A stretch of DNA of 64,000 nt from Isoetes taiwanensis (taxonomy: Eukaryota > Streptophyta > Lycopodiopsida > Isoetales > Isoetaceae), in assembly GCA_021234155.1 (NCBI GenBank), contig JAJEKV010000102.1:248001-312000 (forward strand). The letters run 5' to 3'. The translations under genes were made by a program, and so were the position numbers. Every line of letters begins with the position of its first letter. Position 1 is the first letter of the stretch. Below are positions 18,363 through 30,639 of this stretch, piece by piece. The notes under the pieces are model-generated. The model saw only the letters and a list, made by a program, of their open reading frames with translations. It made no database searches and was not told the origin of the DNA.

Positions 18363-19835
18363 ATGCATGTACCAGACTTCTGGGCATTCCTTTTGTGGGT
18401 GATATCTCTATGGGCGGTGTCTGGGATGAGATTTTGCAGGGACTACAGAAGCACCTGAATTGGTGGAAGGGTAGTAAGTTGTCAATGGCAGGCAGAATTA
18501 CTGTAGCTAAGTCAGTGCTTTGTAGCACCCACGTATACACAACGTCTGTTATGTTAGCTCCAGAATGCAAGGTTAAGGAATTGGATAGAATTGTCCAAAA
18601 CTTTGTTTGGGGAGGGGCTGCAGAAGGAGCAGTGGTTAAAGTAGCCTGGTGGAAGTGCCTCCGCCCTCGAGAGGATGGGGGTTTGGCAATCCTAGATTTG
18701 GCTTTGCATTCTAAGGTGTTAGTCTCCAAGTTTGTTTGGAGTATTCTCCATGAAGAGGTGTTCTCTCCAGGTGCAACATTGCTTTTACAGTCCCTCGAGA
18801 ATTGTATGGCTTTTCACAAGCCATCTATCCCTGTGAAGTTGCCTTGGGTCTTGCTTTACGGTTTGAGGCTGTTCCCACATGCGTCACCTTTTCTCAAGGG
18901 TGTACTGCGGGCCTGGGAGCATGTGCGAGTGCTTTTCCAGGTAGACTATACATCAGTATTTCATCACACTTCTCCTTTTTTGTGGGTTCCTCTGCCTCCG
19001 ACATACTTGCCTTTGGTCGCTGCCAGCCTTTTTCGAACGCAGGCCCGTTTGAACTCGGCTGCGTCTCCACCTTAGAGGATTGGTATTGGCATGGCCAACC
19101 TGGCTCCTTTGGGAGTTTTGTCGCCCGCCGCTTAAGAGCGTGGATCGAGCTATCCGCAGCAAGTGGCCTCCTGTATTCCTTTGCATATTCTCGTTCTCCT
19201 CCGTGGAAGGGTGGTGGTTTCAGATTTGGAAGGTTCATGGGGTCGATGAGTCATGTTTTGTTCGTTCTTGTTACTGGACGTTGGTTATTCATGATACTTT
19301 ACCTCCTTCTGACAAGTGGGCATTGAAGCTTCAGGGTTCCTGTTGGCGCTCCGTCTGGACATGGACTTGAACTCTCTCCCCACCAAAGGTTAGGGTTTCT
19401 TTGTTGCAAGTGGTGCACCGCTGCATTAGGGTAAATGTTCTTGTTCATAGATTTAAGCCAGCTGTGAGTTTTCTTTGCCCTTGTTGTGGCTCTCATCGAG
19501 AGTCCATTGAACATTGTCTAGTCTTGTGGCCACATTTGCAAGTTGCATGGGATTGGGTCAGAGCATTGTTCCGGATCAAGATGTGTAGCCAGAAGATACT
19601 TCTTCATGTGTTTCCAGCTTCATGGTCCTCTCCTAAGAAGCAGGCTTTCCATCTGTGTAAGGCATGGTTGGTTTGGTTGATTTGGAAACGGCGTCGTTTA
19701 TGGATTTTTCAAGGGATTCAGCAACCTGTAGCCTCTCTAGTTCCACGAGTCAGACATAAGCTATTCCAGAGTTTTCTTGTGTTTACTGGCCTGAGACAAA
19801 GTTTTGCATCTGGCGAGATATTTTGCACATTGTAA
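18308..19835 (+). pseudogene. L1 ORF2, thumb to C-terminal zf-RVT module, copy A
   Basis: Frames at 18308-19075, 19080-19370 and 19401-19835 join to LGIPFVGDISMGGVWDEI, KLSMAGRITVAKSVL, FVWGG...VKVAWWKCLRPREDGGL, and finally FLCPCCGSHRESIEHCLVLW with WLVWLIWKRRRLWIFQGIQQP. The CxxC...HCL arrangement is the plant zf-RVT module. At least two frameshifts separate the pieces. Confidence 0.82.
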
Positions 19836-20034
19836 ATGCGAATGGGGAGTTTGTACAGTGATTACTAGAGGTGATTGGAAGTTTACGCACTAGTTTTTTA
19901 GTATGGAATGTTGAGGTGTCTTTGTCCCTTCGGGGCATTCTTTTTCCTCCCTACTCGTCTTGTATCATTGTCATTCTTTTAATATAAGTGTCTCAGTTCT
20001 TCAAAAAAAGGGGAGGGGGGGGGGGAGGGGGGGG

Positions 20035-20329
20035 AATTGTGTGACACGTCCTATATGCTATTTCTTTTAGATCTTGATGTTTGCGGTGTTGGCACTTCAC
20101 ATCTTGCATGCAAACTCTGAAGGATTTTTGTTCCTGGAAATGCCTTCTCATTGGATGGTCTTAGTGAATGGGGATACCTTTTGTCTGGTGAGCCCATGGA
20201 AGTAAAAACAGCGTTTTAATATGCATGGACAAGTTTGTTGTGTAGATGGATTCTATGCTCTGTAGGGAATCTTCAGTTGATCAAAAATACTAATGCTATT
20301 CAAATAGAAGTATGATAGTCTCCTTCTCA
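20035..20329. other. unrecognised sequence downstream of the L1
   Basis: No gene is seen. It is duplicated at 44540-44815 with few differences. Confidence 0.5.
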
Positions 20330-20730
20330 AAGTTATTCGGCTTCAGGACATTAAGGCCTCGTTGGAGTTCAGAGATCTCTTGGGGAATCTATGGGAATCT
20401 TGAGAGAATCTTTAGGAACCTAGAGGAATCCAAGGGAACCTTCATAAAATCTTTGAAATCTAAAGGGATCTTGATGGAATCTTTGAGAATCTAGGGGAAT
20501 CTTCGTAGAGTCTAAGGAAATCTACATAGAATCTTGGAAAACATATGGGAACCTTGAGAGAATCTTTGAGAACCTAGGGGAATTTAAGGGCATCTTCATA
20601 AAATCTTAGAGAAACAAGGGAAATCTTCATGGAATTATGGAGAATCTAGGGGAATCTTCATAGCATCTAAGGAAATCTAGAAGAATTTACAACGAATCTT
20701 GGGGGATCTAGAGGAAGGTGAATCTTTCAC
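20330..20730. repeat. degenerate GAATCT minisatellite, copy A
   Basis: Dozens of short imperfect repeats of GGAATCTT / GAGAATCTAGGG / AAATCTTCATAG type, about 16-30 bases each, strongly strand-asymmetric (G+A rich). An ORF can be read through (20312-20494) but only as low complexity. Confidence 0.75.
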
Positions 20731-20879
20731 ATTGGTTGTGTTTTGCGTTGTTGGCTTATTAAATTTCCTTCATTACATTAAACTTTGTATATGCCTTACA
20801 TAGTATAAAAACTTGTATATATCATTGTACATAGCATATCATATACTAAGAAATTGAACCATGGAATTAATCCCCCAGA

Positions 20880-21765
20880 CCCCAGTTTTGTTTGCTACAT
20901 ATTCTAAACAACGTGTACACTCTGGACTACCATAGTCGTCGGATTCATCGATCCTACGACCAAGATCGTATGTTGTGGCCTCTGGGCACCTCTCGTTTCA
21001 CTTATAGTCATTTATGATTGGAGGCGCCTATGATTTTGAAATATGAAATACGATTTCGCCTAAGGTTTTGAGGGAATATCGAACCTCTATACGGCTTTGC
21101 CTAAGATTTTAGAATATGAAATACGGGGACTCGAACCTCTATCAAAATAACGCATATCCTAATAAGACTACTTTAACCAATTTACCTAGTGAGCTAATGT
21201 GATTATTTTTTATCTTGAATTTATGTTTTTTTTTTTTTTTTATACAACGCATTCAATTATTTTAGGGATATGTGGTTTATGGTTTCAGGAATTGTTATTT
21301 TTACATCCATATAAAATCCCCCTACCCCCTGTTATTTTGCTACATATTCTAAACGAGGTGCACCCTGGACTACCACAGTCGTCGGATTCGTCGATCCTAC
21401 GACCCAAATCGTATGTTGGGCCCTTTGGGCACCTCTCGTTTCACTTATAGTCATTTATGATTAGAGCCAGCCTATGATATTGAAATATGAAATACGATTT
21501 CGCCTAAGGTTTTGAGGGAATATCGAATTTCTATATGGCTTTGCCTAAGATTTTAAAATCTAAAATACGAAGGCTCGAACCTCTACCAAATAACTTAATA
21601 TCTTAACTAGACTACTTTAACTAATCTACCCAGTGAATCTTGAATCTTGAATCTATGTTTTTTTATATAACAATCCATTCAATTATTTTAGGGATATATG
21701 GTTTATGGTTTCAGGAATTGTTATTTTTACATCCATATAACCCCCTGTTATTTTGCTATATATTA
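20880..21765 (-). repeat. ~440-bp tandem unit array with tRNA-like boxes (two units)
   Basis: Units begin at GTTxTTTGCTACATATTC (20886, 21331, 21748). On the minus strand each unit has TAGCTCACTGG (A-box-like, one mismatch to consensus) and about 50 bases later GGTTCGAGCCC (B-box). A second GGTTCGATATTCCC lies further on. Each unit also carries an inverted GTCGGATTCGTCGATCCTAC word. This looks like a tRNA-derived SINE amplified head to tail, or a satellite with a SINE origin. Confidence 0.65.
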
Positions 21766-22825
21766 TTGTGGCATCCAACTAAAGCGAGGACCCTACATAC
21801 ATAGGCCCAAATATAGCACCCCCTTCACAACCATTGTAAAATCATGTATTCTTGACTGACAGTTAACTCATAATTTCCGAAAAATAAATCATGCCTAACA
21901 ATGGCCAAGATCGCAACATCCTACAGCCCGAGCCTATTATTGAATGCCATGTACGAATATCAACAAAAACAACTGGGTTAATTCAATGGTTCAATTTCTT
22001 AGTATATGAGATGCCATATACAGTATTATATCAAGATAATATTTATATATAAAAGGGCATCTATGAGACAATTATTAATACTAGGATTCAAGAATCCAAC
22101 CCTGAAAGATTTTTCAAGGAAACCATCTTTGTGATCCATAAAATAAGCACATTGCTGCTATTGTTTCAACAATTGAAGATGAGCATCCACACCTGAAGGA
22201 TGTATGAAGCTAAACAGAAGAGACGCTTAAATCTTCTTTTTCTATCTCTTACATTATAATTTGATATTTAAATCCAAATAAGATGAATAAGATGCAAGGG
22301 CAACAACCCATCTAAAATCTGGGGACTAAGCCCCATCACCAAACACAATAACCAAATAATTAAAAGACTATCAAGAAGAAAATAATGCTAATGCTAGTGG
22401 GTAGAAGTTAAAATGTTTGCTTAATGCATAACTATTTACAATAAAGATAAAGATTTTAGATAAAGCGCATATAGTTATTTTGCACCACCACTTGCTATGC
22501 TTATCCACCACTTTGTACGGTTGCTCGTACATAATTGACTTTAGAAAATCTTATATACAAAGGAGAGAAATCAAGCAAATTTCATCCTTAGAAAGAAAGC
22601 TGTAAATTTTGTACTCGTTATACCTATCCACATCCTCGGATATAAAGTGGATAAGGGGCAGGAGAAGATGACATAATACACCATTAAACATCATCACTAC
22701 GATGCACCTCACTTTGCTATGAGGGCAACATGAGGATTATGTTTCAATGAAATCCAATGATTGTTGCCATTTAACAATCGTGGAGTACTTCCTCTGAAAT
22801 CTACAGGCCTAAAAAGACAAGCTAT
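21766..22825. other. AT-rich sequence, nothing recognised
   Basis: No ORF with a domain and no clear repeat. Present in copy B at 49616-50660. Confidence 0.5.
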
Positions 22826-22840
22826 TGCATTAACAAGTTT

Positions 22841-23359
22841 TTTTTTTTTTTGTTGAAGGACGTCAGACTTTATTCAATCAAAGAGTCAAATACAAGTATA
22901 AATGCAGAGACAGGAATAAAATCTCAGCGGATAAGCAGAGACCCACCGAGTGAAGCAACCTGCCTAAGCATAAGAGTGCACATCCAAATACTCCTCAAAA
23001 ATCAATCGCCTCTTGCGAGGGGCAAGTGAAGAACAATGATACGACTTTACAATGTAACCTTGAGCTTCTTGGAGAACACGATTATCTGCCACATCCAGAC
23101 CTTTGAAGATTACCAATCTTCGTCTTTTCCAGATAGTCCAAAGCAACCATCCTGCTGCTAGATGAAAAGCCTGGCCTTGTAACTCTGTCCAGGTACTTGG
23201 GTAAATTGCCAAAAGCAGTTGTTGACTTGTTAGTGAAACCTGAAAAAGGGAAAACAACCAGTCCCATACCTGTCTAAGGTGTTCACACATGAAAAAGCAA
23301 TGCTCAATGGTCTCAGATCCACGCTTGCATACTGGACACTGATTTGATATTCTAGGATT
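22841..23359 (-). mobile_element. 5'-truncated L1 with intact target duplication
   Basis: On the minus strand it encodes NPRISNQCPVCKRGSETIEH, then CFFMCEHLRQVWDWLF and LLWTIWKRRRLVIFKG, the zf-RVT end of an L1 different from the big copies, in one open frame to a stop at 22964. It ends in poly(A) (T-run at 22841-22851 on plus). TGCATTAACAAGTTT flanks it at 22826-22840 and 23360-23374, and copy B has that word once (50659-50673), so this is a recent target-primed insertion after the duplication. Confidence 0.92.
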
Positions 23360-23374
23360 TGCATTAACAAGTTT

Positions 23375-24031
23375 GAAGAATTTGTTCTCTTGCTCTATTT
23401 CAAAATTCTTGCTAACAATGTGAAAGCCAAATGCAAAAGAGGAGAAGTGGCAGCAGGTAAGGAGGGATACAACTTTAGAGGAAGAAGATGAGAAAGTGAG
23501 TGGAACCTTAGGGCGCAAAAACCCATAAAGATTCAATTCCCACAAATGTAAGATAGGTTTGTCTTTTCATTCCACTTGAACCTTTTACGCGCAATTGTGT
23601 GTGCATCTTAAACCTTTTATACTGGATGAGAATATTCTTTTAATGTGTTATATAATCCCTCTCTTGATTTTGGAAGCAATATGTGATAAAAGTGGTTTGA
23701 AGACCATGTTTTCTGGATGTGAACAACAATCAATCAAACAAATTTGTTTTTCTTTTTGAGGCACTTTTAGTGAAAGTATCTTGTGGATATATACAAACAA
23801 AGTTGAGATAGTAGGCAAAAAAAATATAACAAGTCGCAAATACGAGCTAAAAATGAAGACATGCATGACAAAAAGAAGCATCTATGATGTTCTATACCAT
23901 TTGTATGAAAAGGAGGCCCAATAAAGCATATATATTGCATAACAAGAAACAAACGAAAAAAAGCAAAAGGTTGATGCCCTTAGATGCCCAATGCAAATCT
24001 TCTCCCTATGAGGCAATATGATATAAAGGGA
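23375..24031. other. AT-rich sequence, nothing recognised
   Basis: Shared with copy B. Small ORFs on the minus strand (23648-24235) show no domains. Confidence 0.5.
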
Positions 24032-24353
24032 GCGCCTGTGCACATGCGACCTACAAGAAATAGAAGATGAAGCACATGTGATCTTCCGCTGCCCAAAATA
24101 CAACAACCTCAGGGCACGGTTCTCCCATCTGAATTGGTGCTCAACCTTACCTGTTTTCTTTGGTTGTCCTTCAACAATTCGTGGAGTGTGTGCATTTGTG
24201 AAGGAACTCTTGGAAAGCATAGACAAGCGAGACACTATCTAAAAAGACAATTTCATTGTGATATGCAAACATGTAATTTTGTCCCATGGCCTGCTTAGGC
24301 CCCCGCGGACGTTAATACCGTTATCTTATCTTATCTTATCTTATCTTATCTTA
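24032..24353 (+). mobile_element. LINE 3' fragment with (TTATC)n tail
   Basis: Absent from copy B, where ATAAAGGGA joins directly to ACATATTGGAAGC (51324-51345). The frame RLCTCDLQEIEDEAHVIFRC then PKYNNLRARF ends in LLESIDKRDTI-stop, a CxC...HxxxxC C-terminal module as in the LINE at 45814. The tail is a pentanucleotide repeat (24321-24354) rather than poly(A), preceded by GGCCCCCGCGGACGTTAAT, nearly the same as before the tail at 49137. Confidence 0.85.
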
Positions 24354-25147
24354 TATTGGAAGCAATCGTTGGGCATGATACAAGGAGCATATGATGATAT
24401 GATTCTCAGGAGGGCATTGTGCACAAAGGGCGATTGTTGATAGCAAGGGGGTGCCATTGTTCCCGAGGTTATGGGCGGGGGAAGCCTGGGTTTAGGGCAA
24501 TCAAACATAAGGTGTCAATGACAAAACAAGCGTCTAAGAGTGAGGGTTGGTTTTCTTTCATTTATTCCTTCGTTCGTTTGAGTGTGTTGGGTAGGTAATA
24601 GAATGGAATGGAATGGAATAGACTAGGATGGAAACGGTAAGAAAAGGCTAAATAAAAACGTGAAGATGGGGGTGACATAGCAGAGGAATAGAATAAGAAA
24701 AAAGCACACAAGGCAAAGGCCGATGCATAGCAGAGGAATAGAATAAGAAAAATGCACACGAGGCAAGAGCGATGGGGCGGCGATGGTGGCCCCTTTATCT
24801 CCTAGCTAAATGCATGTTATAAGTGTCGATTTTAAAACCTTCCAAAGCACCTATAGTAGATACTCAAAAAATAAGTACTTTATCCATCAAAACTAGCAGT
24901 AGGGCAAGCTTGGAACTGAGGTCTTTAAGGATTATATGAAGAAAAGAAAAACAAAATTTGGAGAGAAAGATTCAAGAAAATAAAATAAGGTTTACTAGAT
25001 AGAAGATTACCCTATTTATTGAAGAAATATATACATGATGGGGAGTTTCATAATCCTAGACTTTTTTTAAAAAATTTTAAGCATCCTCTATCATTTCTCT
25101 ATGCTTTAATAACACACCAGAATAAAAATTTATAAGTTTTTTTTTTT
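24354..25147. other. low-complexity flank between insertions
   Basis: It contains a (GGAAT)n run near 24603-24622 and a 53-base tandem duplication with AGCAGAGGAATAGAATAAG at 24678 and 24730. No gene is seen. Copy B has the same duplication, split by its LINE insertion. Confidence 0.55.
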
Positions 25148-26467
25148 AAACGAGGTGCACCCTGAACTACCACAGTCGTCGGATTCGTCGATCCTACGAT
25201 CCAGATCGTATGTTGGGGCCTGTGAGCACCTCTCGTTTCACTTATAGTCATTTATGATTGGAGGCGCATATGATTTTGAAATATGAAATACGATTTTGCC
25301 TAAGGTTTTGAGGGAATATCGAACCTCTATACGGCTTTGTCTAAGATTTTAGAATAAGAAATACGGGGGCTCGAACCTCTGCCAAAATAACTCAATGTTC
25401 TAATAAAACTACTTTAACAAATATATCCAGTGAGCTAATATGATTATTTTTTATCTTAAATCTATGTTTTTTTTTTATAACAACCCATTCAATTGTTTTA
25501 AAGATATATTGTCTATGGTTTCAGGAATTGTTATTTTTTACATCCATATCAAATCCTCCTAGATACCCTGTTATTTTGCTACATATTCTAAATGAGATGC
25601 GCCTGGACTACTACAGTCGTCGGATTCGTCGATCCTATGATCCAGATCGTATGTTGGGGCCTGTGAGCACCTCTTGTTTCGCTTATAGTCATTTATGATT
25701 GGAGGCGCCTGTTGAAATATGAAATACGGTTTCGCCTAATGTTTTGAGGGAATATCGAACCTCTATACGACTTGGCCTAAGATTTTAGAATATGAAATAC
25801 GCGGGCTCGAATCTCCACCAAAATAACTCAATGTTTTAATAAGACTACTTTAACCAATATACCCAATGAGCTAATGTGATTATATTTTATCTTGAATCTA
25901 TACTCTCTTTTTTTTATAACAACCCATTCAATTGTTTTAGGGATATATGGTCTATGGTTTCAAAATTGTTATTTTTTACATCCATATCAAATTCCCCCTA
26001 GAACCCCCTGTTATTTTGCTATATATTCTAAATGAGATGCACTCTGGACTACCACAGTCGTCAGATTCGTCGATCCTACGATCCAAATCGTATGTTGGGG
26101 CCTGTGAGCACTCTCCTTTCACTTATAGTCATTTATAATTGGAGGCGGCTATGATTTTGAAATTTGAAATACGATTTTGCCTAAGGTTTTGAGGGAATAT
26201 CGAACCTCTATACGACTTTGTCTAAGATTTTAGAATATGAAATACGAGGGCTCAAATCTCTACCAAAATAACTCAATGTCCTAATAAGACTACTTTAACC
26301 AATATACCCAGTGAGCTAATGTGATTATTTTTTATCTTGAATCTATGTTTTTTTTTATAACAATCCATTCAATTATTTTAGAGATATATTGTGTATGGTT
26401 TCAAGAATTGTTATTTTTTACGTCCATATCAAATCCTCCTAGAACCCCCTGTTATTTTGCTACATAT
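25148..26467 (-). repeat. ~440-bp tandem unit array, three units
   Basis: Same unit as at 20880 (boundaries near 25568, 26007 and 26450). The tRNA-like A and B boxes are conserved on the minus strand, for example GGTTCGAGCCC complementary to 25364-25378 and TAGCTCACTGG near 25430. It is separated from the first array by about 3.4 kb of unrelated sequence. Confidence 0.65.
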
Positions 26468-26698
26468 ACAAGTTTTTGTTGGCAAAAAAAACTTTACTAA
26501 AAAATAGGAGTTTTGTGCATGTTGAACCATTGAGAGTTCATATGAATATAGAGAAAAAGATGTAGCTAAAATTGAAAATGGAAACTAGATCAATCCCAAC
26601 ACATGTGTCTTAAAGGTTATTGCTCCCCATGAGGAGTTATGAATTACAAAGACATATTACAGTTTCCTGCAACCTTTGTATGCAATCCCTCTTTTGAG

Positions 26699-29376
26699 AA
26701 TAGAATAGAATAGAATATAATTTTATCGTCCACGGAGACCAACTGGCCTATGGGACCCAAGTACAAAGAGAGAGCAGCAGGCGTATTACTACCAGGATTA
26801 AAAAACCCCCGCCCCGAAGGGTTTTCGGGGGAAAAACCTTAGTAGCAATAAGGATGCTGACATACTGCACAGTTATATAAATAATCACAAGTACAGCTGA
26901 GGTTAATGTTGGACAGGGGGGCATAACTGAGTCCGCGTATCCATTACCTCCTGGAGGTACGATCCCAACAAGCCTACAGAGGGCGTGCTCAGTAGCTCAT
27001 GCAAGGCCTGATGGGGCACAACTAACCGAGCATCTTGAGCCGGATATTTGGTATAGGACAGGCACGGAGGGCGTGACTTTCATCCTCAATGGCCACGCTG
27101 ACAAAGACCGGCTGGACTCTGTCCTCACGCTGCCCCGAATCCATCTCCCCGTCTCAATGCAGGTGGTGTGCACTGTCGCGAATGGAAAACAATCACCCTG
27201 CGCTTTTTTCATGGGTAGATGGGTGCTGCGCAGGTAGTGGTGTGGGCCCCTCGTGAGCATGGGATTAACTGGCCGTCGATAATTTGCCACCTTGACATGT
27301 GACAGGCCTCTGCATCCCAAAGCTTGGCCATGAAGCAAGCATCCGTCTTGCTTCAAAGGCAGCGTTCCTTCGGTGTATGCACTAGTCCACATCCGGTGTG
27401 CTGCACATTCCATAGCAAGAACCACTGGGCTTGCTTGTCTTTCCAAAGAAGCTTTGAGTCGCTGCGGGCCCATCGCCACCGCCAAAGCAAGGTTGGGCAG
27501 CCGGGCTTCATCCATAGCCACCACTTTCTAGAAGTAAATAATGTGACGTTCAGTAGAGACCCTCTCAGAATGGAAGGAAGCCTGTCTCCTGGAGCAAGAT
27601 CGATATGGGACCGTGGACTTCACTCCCAAAGTGCCGGGCCAAGAAGGCCCTCATGCACACGCCTAGATCGTTCCAAGTGGTGAGGGATATCACCGCCCCC
27701 GTACATACGCCCCATAGAGGAGGACCCGGTTCAACCAAGGCCCTGAACAAGTGTGCCTGGTGACCCCATGCATCTGGCCTCCGCCTTGTGGTATTGTTGT
27801 TTTGCATTGCATATGGGGCTTTCCGACTGCGGTGACCCGTAACGATGGATGCATCCCGGTGTGTGGTAGTAGAAAACTCAATGCCCAAATACTTATAAGA
27901 TCGAGCCACCTCCACTACACCGTGAATGGTAAGTGAATGAGGGAAGGCGTGGGTGCCGGATGATGGGACCAGAAGCACTTTGTCTTGGCCAAGTTAACTC
28001 TCATGTCGTGAATTGGGCGTATATAGCATTAAAGTGTCCAAAGCATCCGTGTGGCGTTGCATGTCCTGGGGGGGTATATTCCGGCTATGAAGCAGGTCAA
28101 CATCATCAAAGATATATGAGTTGCCGGATTATGTGGTGCATCAATCGGCCTCCCGTACCTGGTACGATAGTTGCTGGGCTTAGCCATTCTTCCGGTAATC
28201 CGGTCAATGTGCAATGCCCTGTTGAAGAGTGTAAGAGCCGGGGATAGGGGGGCCATCCTGGCGCATACCCCAATGCTACTAACAACGGGCTCCCCGACGA
28301 TTTGAGAGACGATTCTGCAGGGAGCAAGGCTTGTATAGAATGCGTATATAGCATTTCGCAAGTTCATTGGTTGAGGGGTCTTATTAGTTCTTCATCGGCG
28401 TTTCATCGGGTGTCCCACAACTTATCCCGGAGAGGCTTCGCGGTCAAAAGCTTTTTGGCCTTTCCTAAATCCACAAATCTTTTGTCCGGCCCTAGGACAA
28501 TCTTCAACCTTTTCTCCGGGCGTATTTGATTAGGCGGTATCCGGGATCTATGAGTGTTCGCAGAGTGAAGATATGGTCAATAGTAGAATGCGCGGGCATG
28601 CAAGCCATCGCGTCGCATGCATGCATCGCGATGCATTTCTAGACCGAGCCCGCTACTTCTCCATCCTTCATCAAAGTTTCATCGGTGCTTTCGCCAAGAA
28701 TCCATGGCTCCCCCGGCAAGCAAATTGGCAAATGTTCAATTTGTTTATAATGGTACGATAGTTGGTAAATGTTGTTTTTTGTGTGGGGGTCCCCCGCTTT
28801 TGTATATGGGGCACAACTCGGGTAGGGTAATCCAAAGGCGGGGAAGCCTTTTTTTTTTGCAATGCCCTCGTTGAAGAGTGTCGAGGAGAGGGTTTTTTCC
28901 TCGAAAACCATTGGTTTTTAATCCGCGATAAACTTGAGACACTAGCCAACATCTATACCATCCAAATTTGGGGTCCAGTGTTATAATGGATATTCCCTAT
29001 GGTTTTCAGCAGCCCATTATGACATCCCCTCGAGATGAATGAAAAGCCTATCTATTGTTGTTGTGTTCATGCGAGTCGTAGTGCAAGAATGACCAGTGCT
29101 AGGCCTGTCTGTGGAGGTACTGGTGCCCGGCTTCCCATTGGGTCATACAGCTGCTGCAAGTATCTCACCCATTGTTTCGGGGTAATATTTCCTGTAGGCT
29201 GTGCGGGCTTACTCAAGACCTTTCTCCAGAAGGTCCTAGGGTGGCGGTCTAGTAGACCAAACATCATTGTTGAAGTTCAAGAAGGTACCTGGCTTTCTTG
29301 GTCTTGAGAAAGGAGCGGTATTGACGGACGGCCTGCGGGCGAATGGTGGGGTCCAGCACTTGGCGGAGCCATCGTT
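26699..29376 (-). mobile_element. decayed LINE with (ATTCT)n tail, copy A only
   Basis: Minus strand, 5' end near 29376. Pieces of one LINE ORF2 in order: QRWLRQVLDPTIRPQAVRQY, RTFWRKVLSKP...ITPKQWV (linker), FVDLGKAKKLL...KPLRDKLW (motif A region), IVSQIVGEPVVSSIGV followed by a PLSPAL-type motif B, then ARSYKYLGIEFSTT and YAMQNN...HQAHLFRALVEP. Frames are badly broken. The 3' end on this strand reads CGTGGACGATAAAATTAT then (ATTCT)n. Copy B is empty here (CTTTTGAGAGGAGGAGCTCG at 55676-55695). Confidence 0.82.
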
Positions 29377-29727
29377 GGAGCTCGACCAATCTGCAAGGGC
29401 ATAATAGCTCTGCCTTGATGACGCTATGTAGAACACCAAATAAATAAAGGAAGAAATAGGTAAAAGCTCAGTGATATATGTTGCTTTCCTCTGACATGCA
29501 CATACCAAATAACATTAATTAGCACATGGCTTAGCTGTAATGGAATTGAAGATGCAAAACCTCAAGAGAAAAGTAGCATTCGGTTCCAACTTTGGATGTA
29601 AAACTGGGAGGAGAACATGTAAAACGAGCCGAGATGCCAGAACTCGAAACCCTAACAAACCACAAAAATGTTTAGAGCTTGATGTTGATTTTTGTGTTTC
29701 TAATAAGAAGGGTTGTTTTCGCATACC

Positions 29728-29778
29728 TGAGGCTGCGAAAAACTCCCTATTTCCTACTGCAGCAATCCCGAATGCCAT
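29728..29778 (-). pseudogene. possible captured first exon, copy A
   Basis: ATG followed by AFGIAAVGNREFFAAS and a good donor (CAG|GTATGC). The frame and donor are identical in copy B (56041-56091). An intron end followed by another short exon may lie downstream (TTTGTTAG near 29660), but I do not recognise the protein. The complementary plus-strand ORF (29540-29785) is regarded as a shadow. It may be a genuine host exon or a captured piece. Confidence 0.35.
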
Positions 29779-29789
29779 AGTCTAACCTA

Positions 29790-30639
29790 CGTCACATGCT
29801 TAGGTTTCAAAAATCAAGATTGATGTTGGTAGAAGTGGTGGTAAGCAAATTTTCATGGCTTTTCTAAATTTCTCCACCATAGATGGGGAAATTCTTAGAT
29901 CTAATGGTAAGAATTTATTTTGGCTGAGGTAGCTTGCTACGTGGATAGCATAGGAAGCCATAAAATGTTGTAGGGAGGGTTAGGCAAGCCTGCTAAAAAG
30001 AAGATTATATCTTTTTAAGGCCTTCTTATTTTTAAACCTAACAAACGTTTTAAGAATTTTTTGGGTTATCTTTTTAAGGCCTTATTATTTAGAAACCTAA
30101 AATGCGAAGGCAATTAGGAATTTTTGTTGGAGAGCCATTGGCATGTCGGAGGAACTAATTTTAAGCTGGGCGGCCTGCCTGACCCGGCCTGACTGTTGCA
30201 GGGGATGATGTAATTCCTAGACTCAGGGGTTTGCTTGATCGTAATAAGCTTGAGCTTCCATGTGCTTAAGCTTGAGCTTGTGCTTGATTCTGGAACATAA
30301 ATTTTGATGGTTCACTGACACATTGTGTTGAATTGGCCATAAATTGATTTTATCTTGCTTTTCAGGTGTATGCATAGCAGAATCTAAGGTAGCTTTTGGA
30401 TTCATGCAGCAAAACATGAAAGAGGAAATGAATGGGAGAGGCTTGGTTACTTCCAGAGCTTAGCCATGGAACTTGTAAAAGGCAGCATTGCAAACTATAT
30501 ACAAAGGATGTAGTGCGAAGATATTGAAACTAAGACAGGTAGGTAGGGCAATTTATTTTTAGGTCCCGTTTCATTCCTTACTTTGGGAATTGATCTTATG
30601 GTGGCCCCACTTTATTGATCGCATCTCGTATCTTTTTTT
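29790..30639. other. non-coding sequence, nothing recognised
   Basis: Alternating AT-rich sequence with several AAGCTTGAGCTTG words near 30250-30285. The block 30500-30639 is split from its left neighbour in copy B by the Helitron. Confidence 0.5.

Larger units (their letters stand above)
16371..20030 (+). mobile_element. L1 LINE, copy A (interrupted on its left by the transposon)
   Basis: Plant-type L1 ORF2 relic continuing from 4120-4270: endonuclease, reverse transcriptase, then a C-terminal zf-RVT-like module. It ends AATATAAGTGTCTCAGTTCTTC followed by an A-run that turns into a long G-rich run (20003-20034). It is a near-identical counterpart of 40533-44535. Coding frames are broken by stops and frameshifts in both copies, mostly shared, so it was dead before the duplication. 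Confidence 0.88.

Noticed and set aside
24309-24356. CRISPR-like or telomere-like short repeat (TTATC)n
   Set aside because: No spacers and not a telomeric unit; it is the 3' tail of the LINE fragment.
20886-26467. Functional tRNA genes from the A/B box-like words
   Set aside because: No cloverleaf, anticodon stem or proper acceptor stem can be drawn; box spacing is long and the units are repeats.
28010-28020. GAATTGGGCG word as another element palindrome
   Set aside because: Only one arm is present and it lies within LINE coding sequence; coincidence.
29540-29785. 81-codon plus-strand ORF identical in both duplicates
   Set aside because: Identity is expected from the recent duplication; the minus strand offers a better exon with a donor site. 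No domain.
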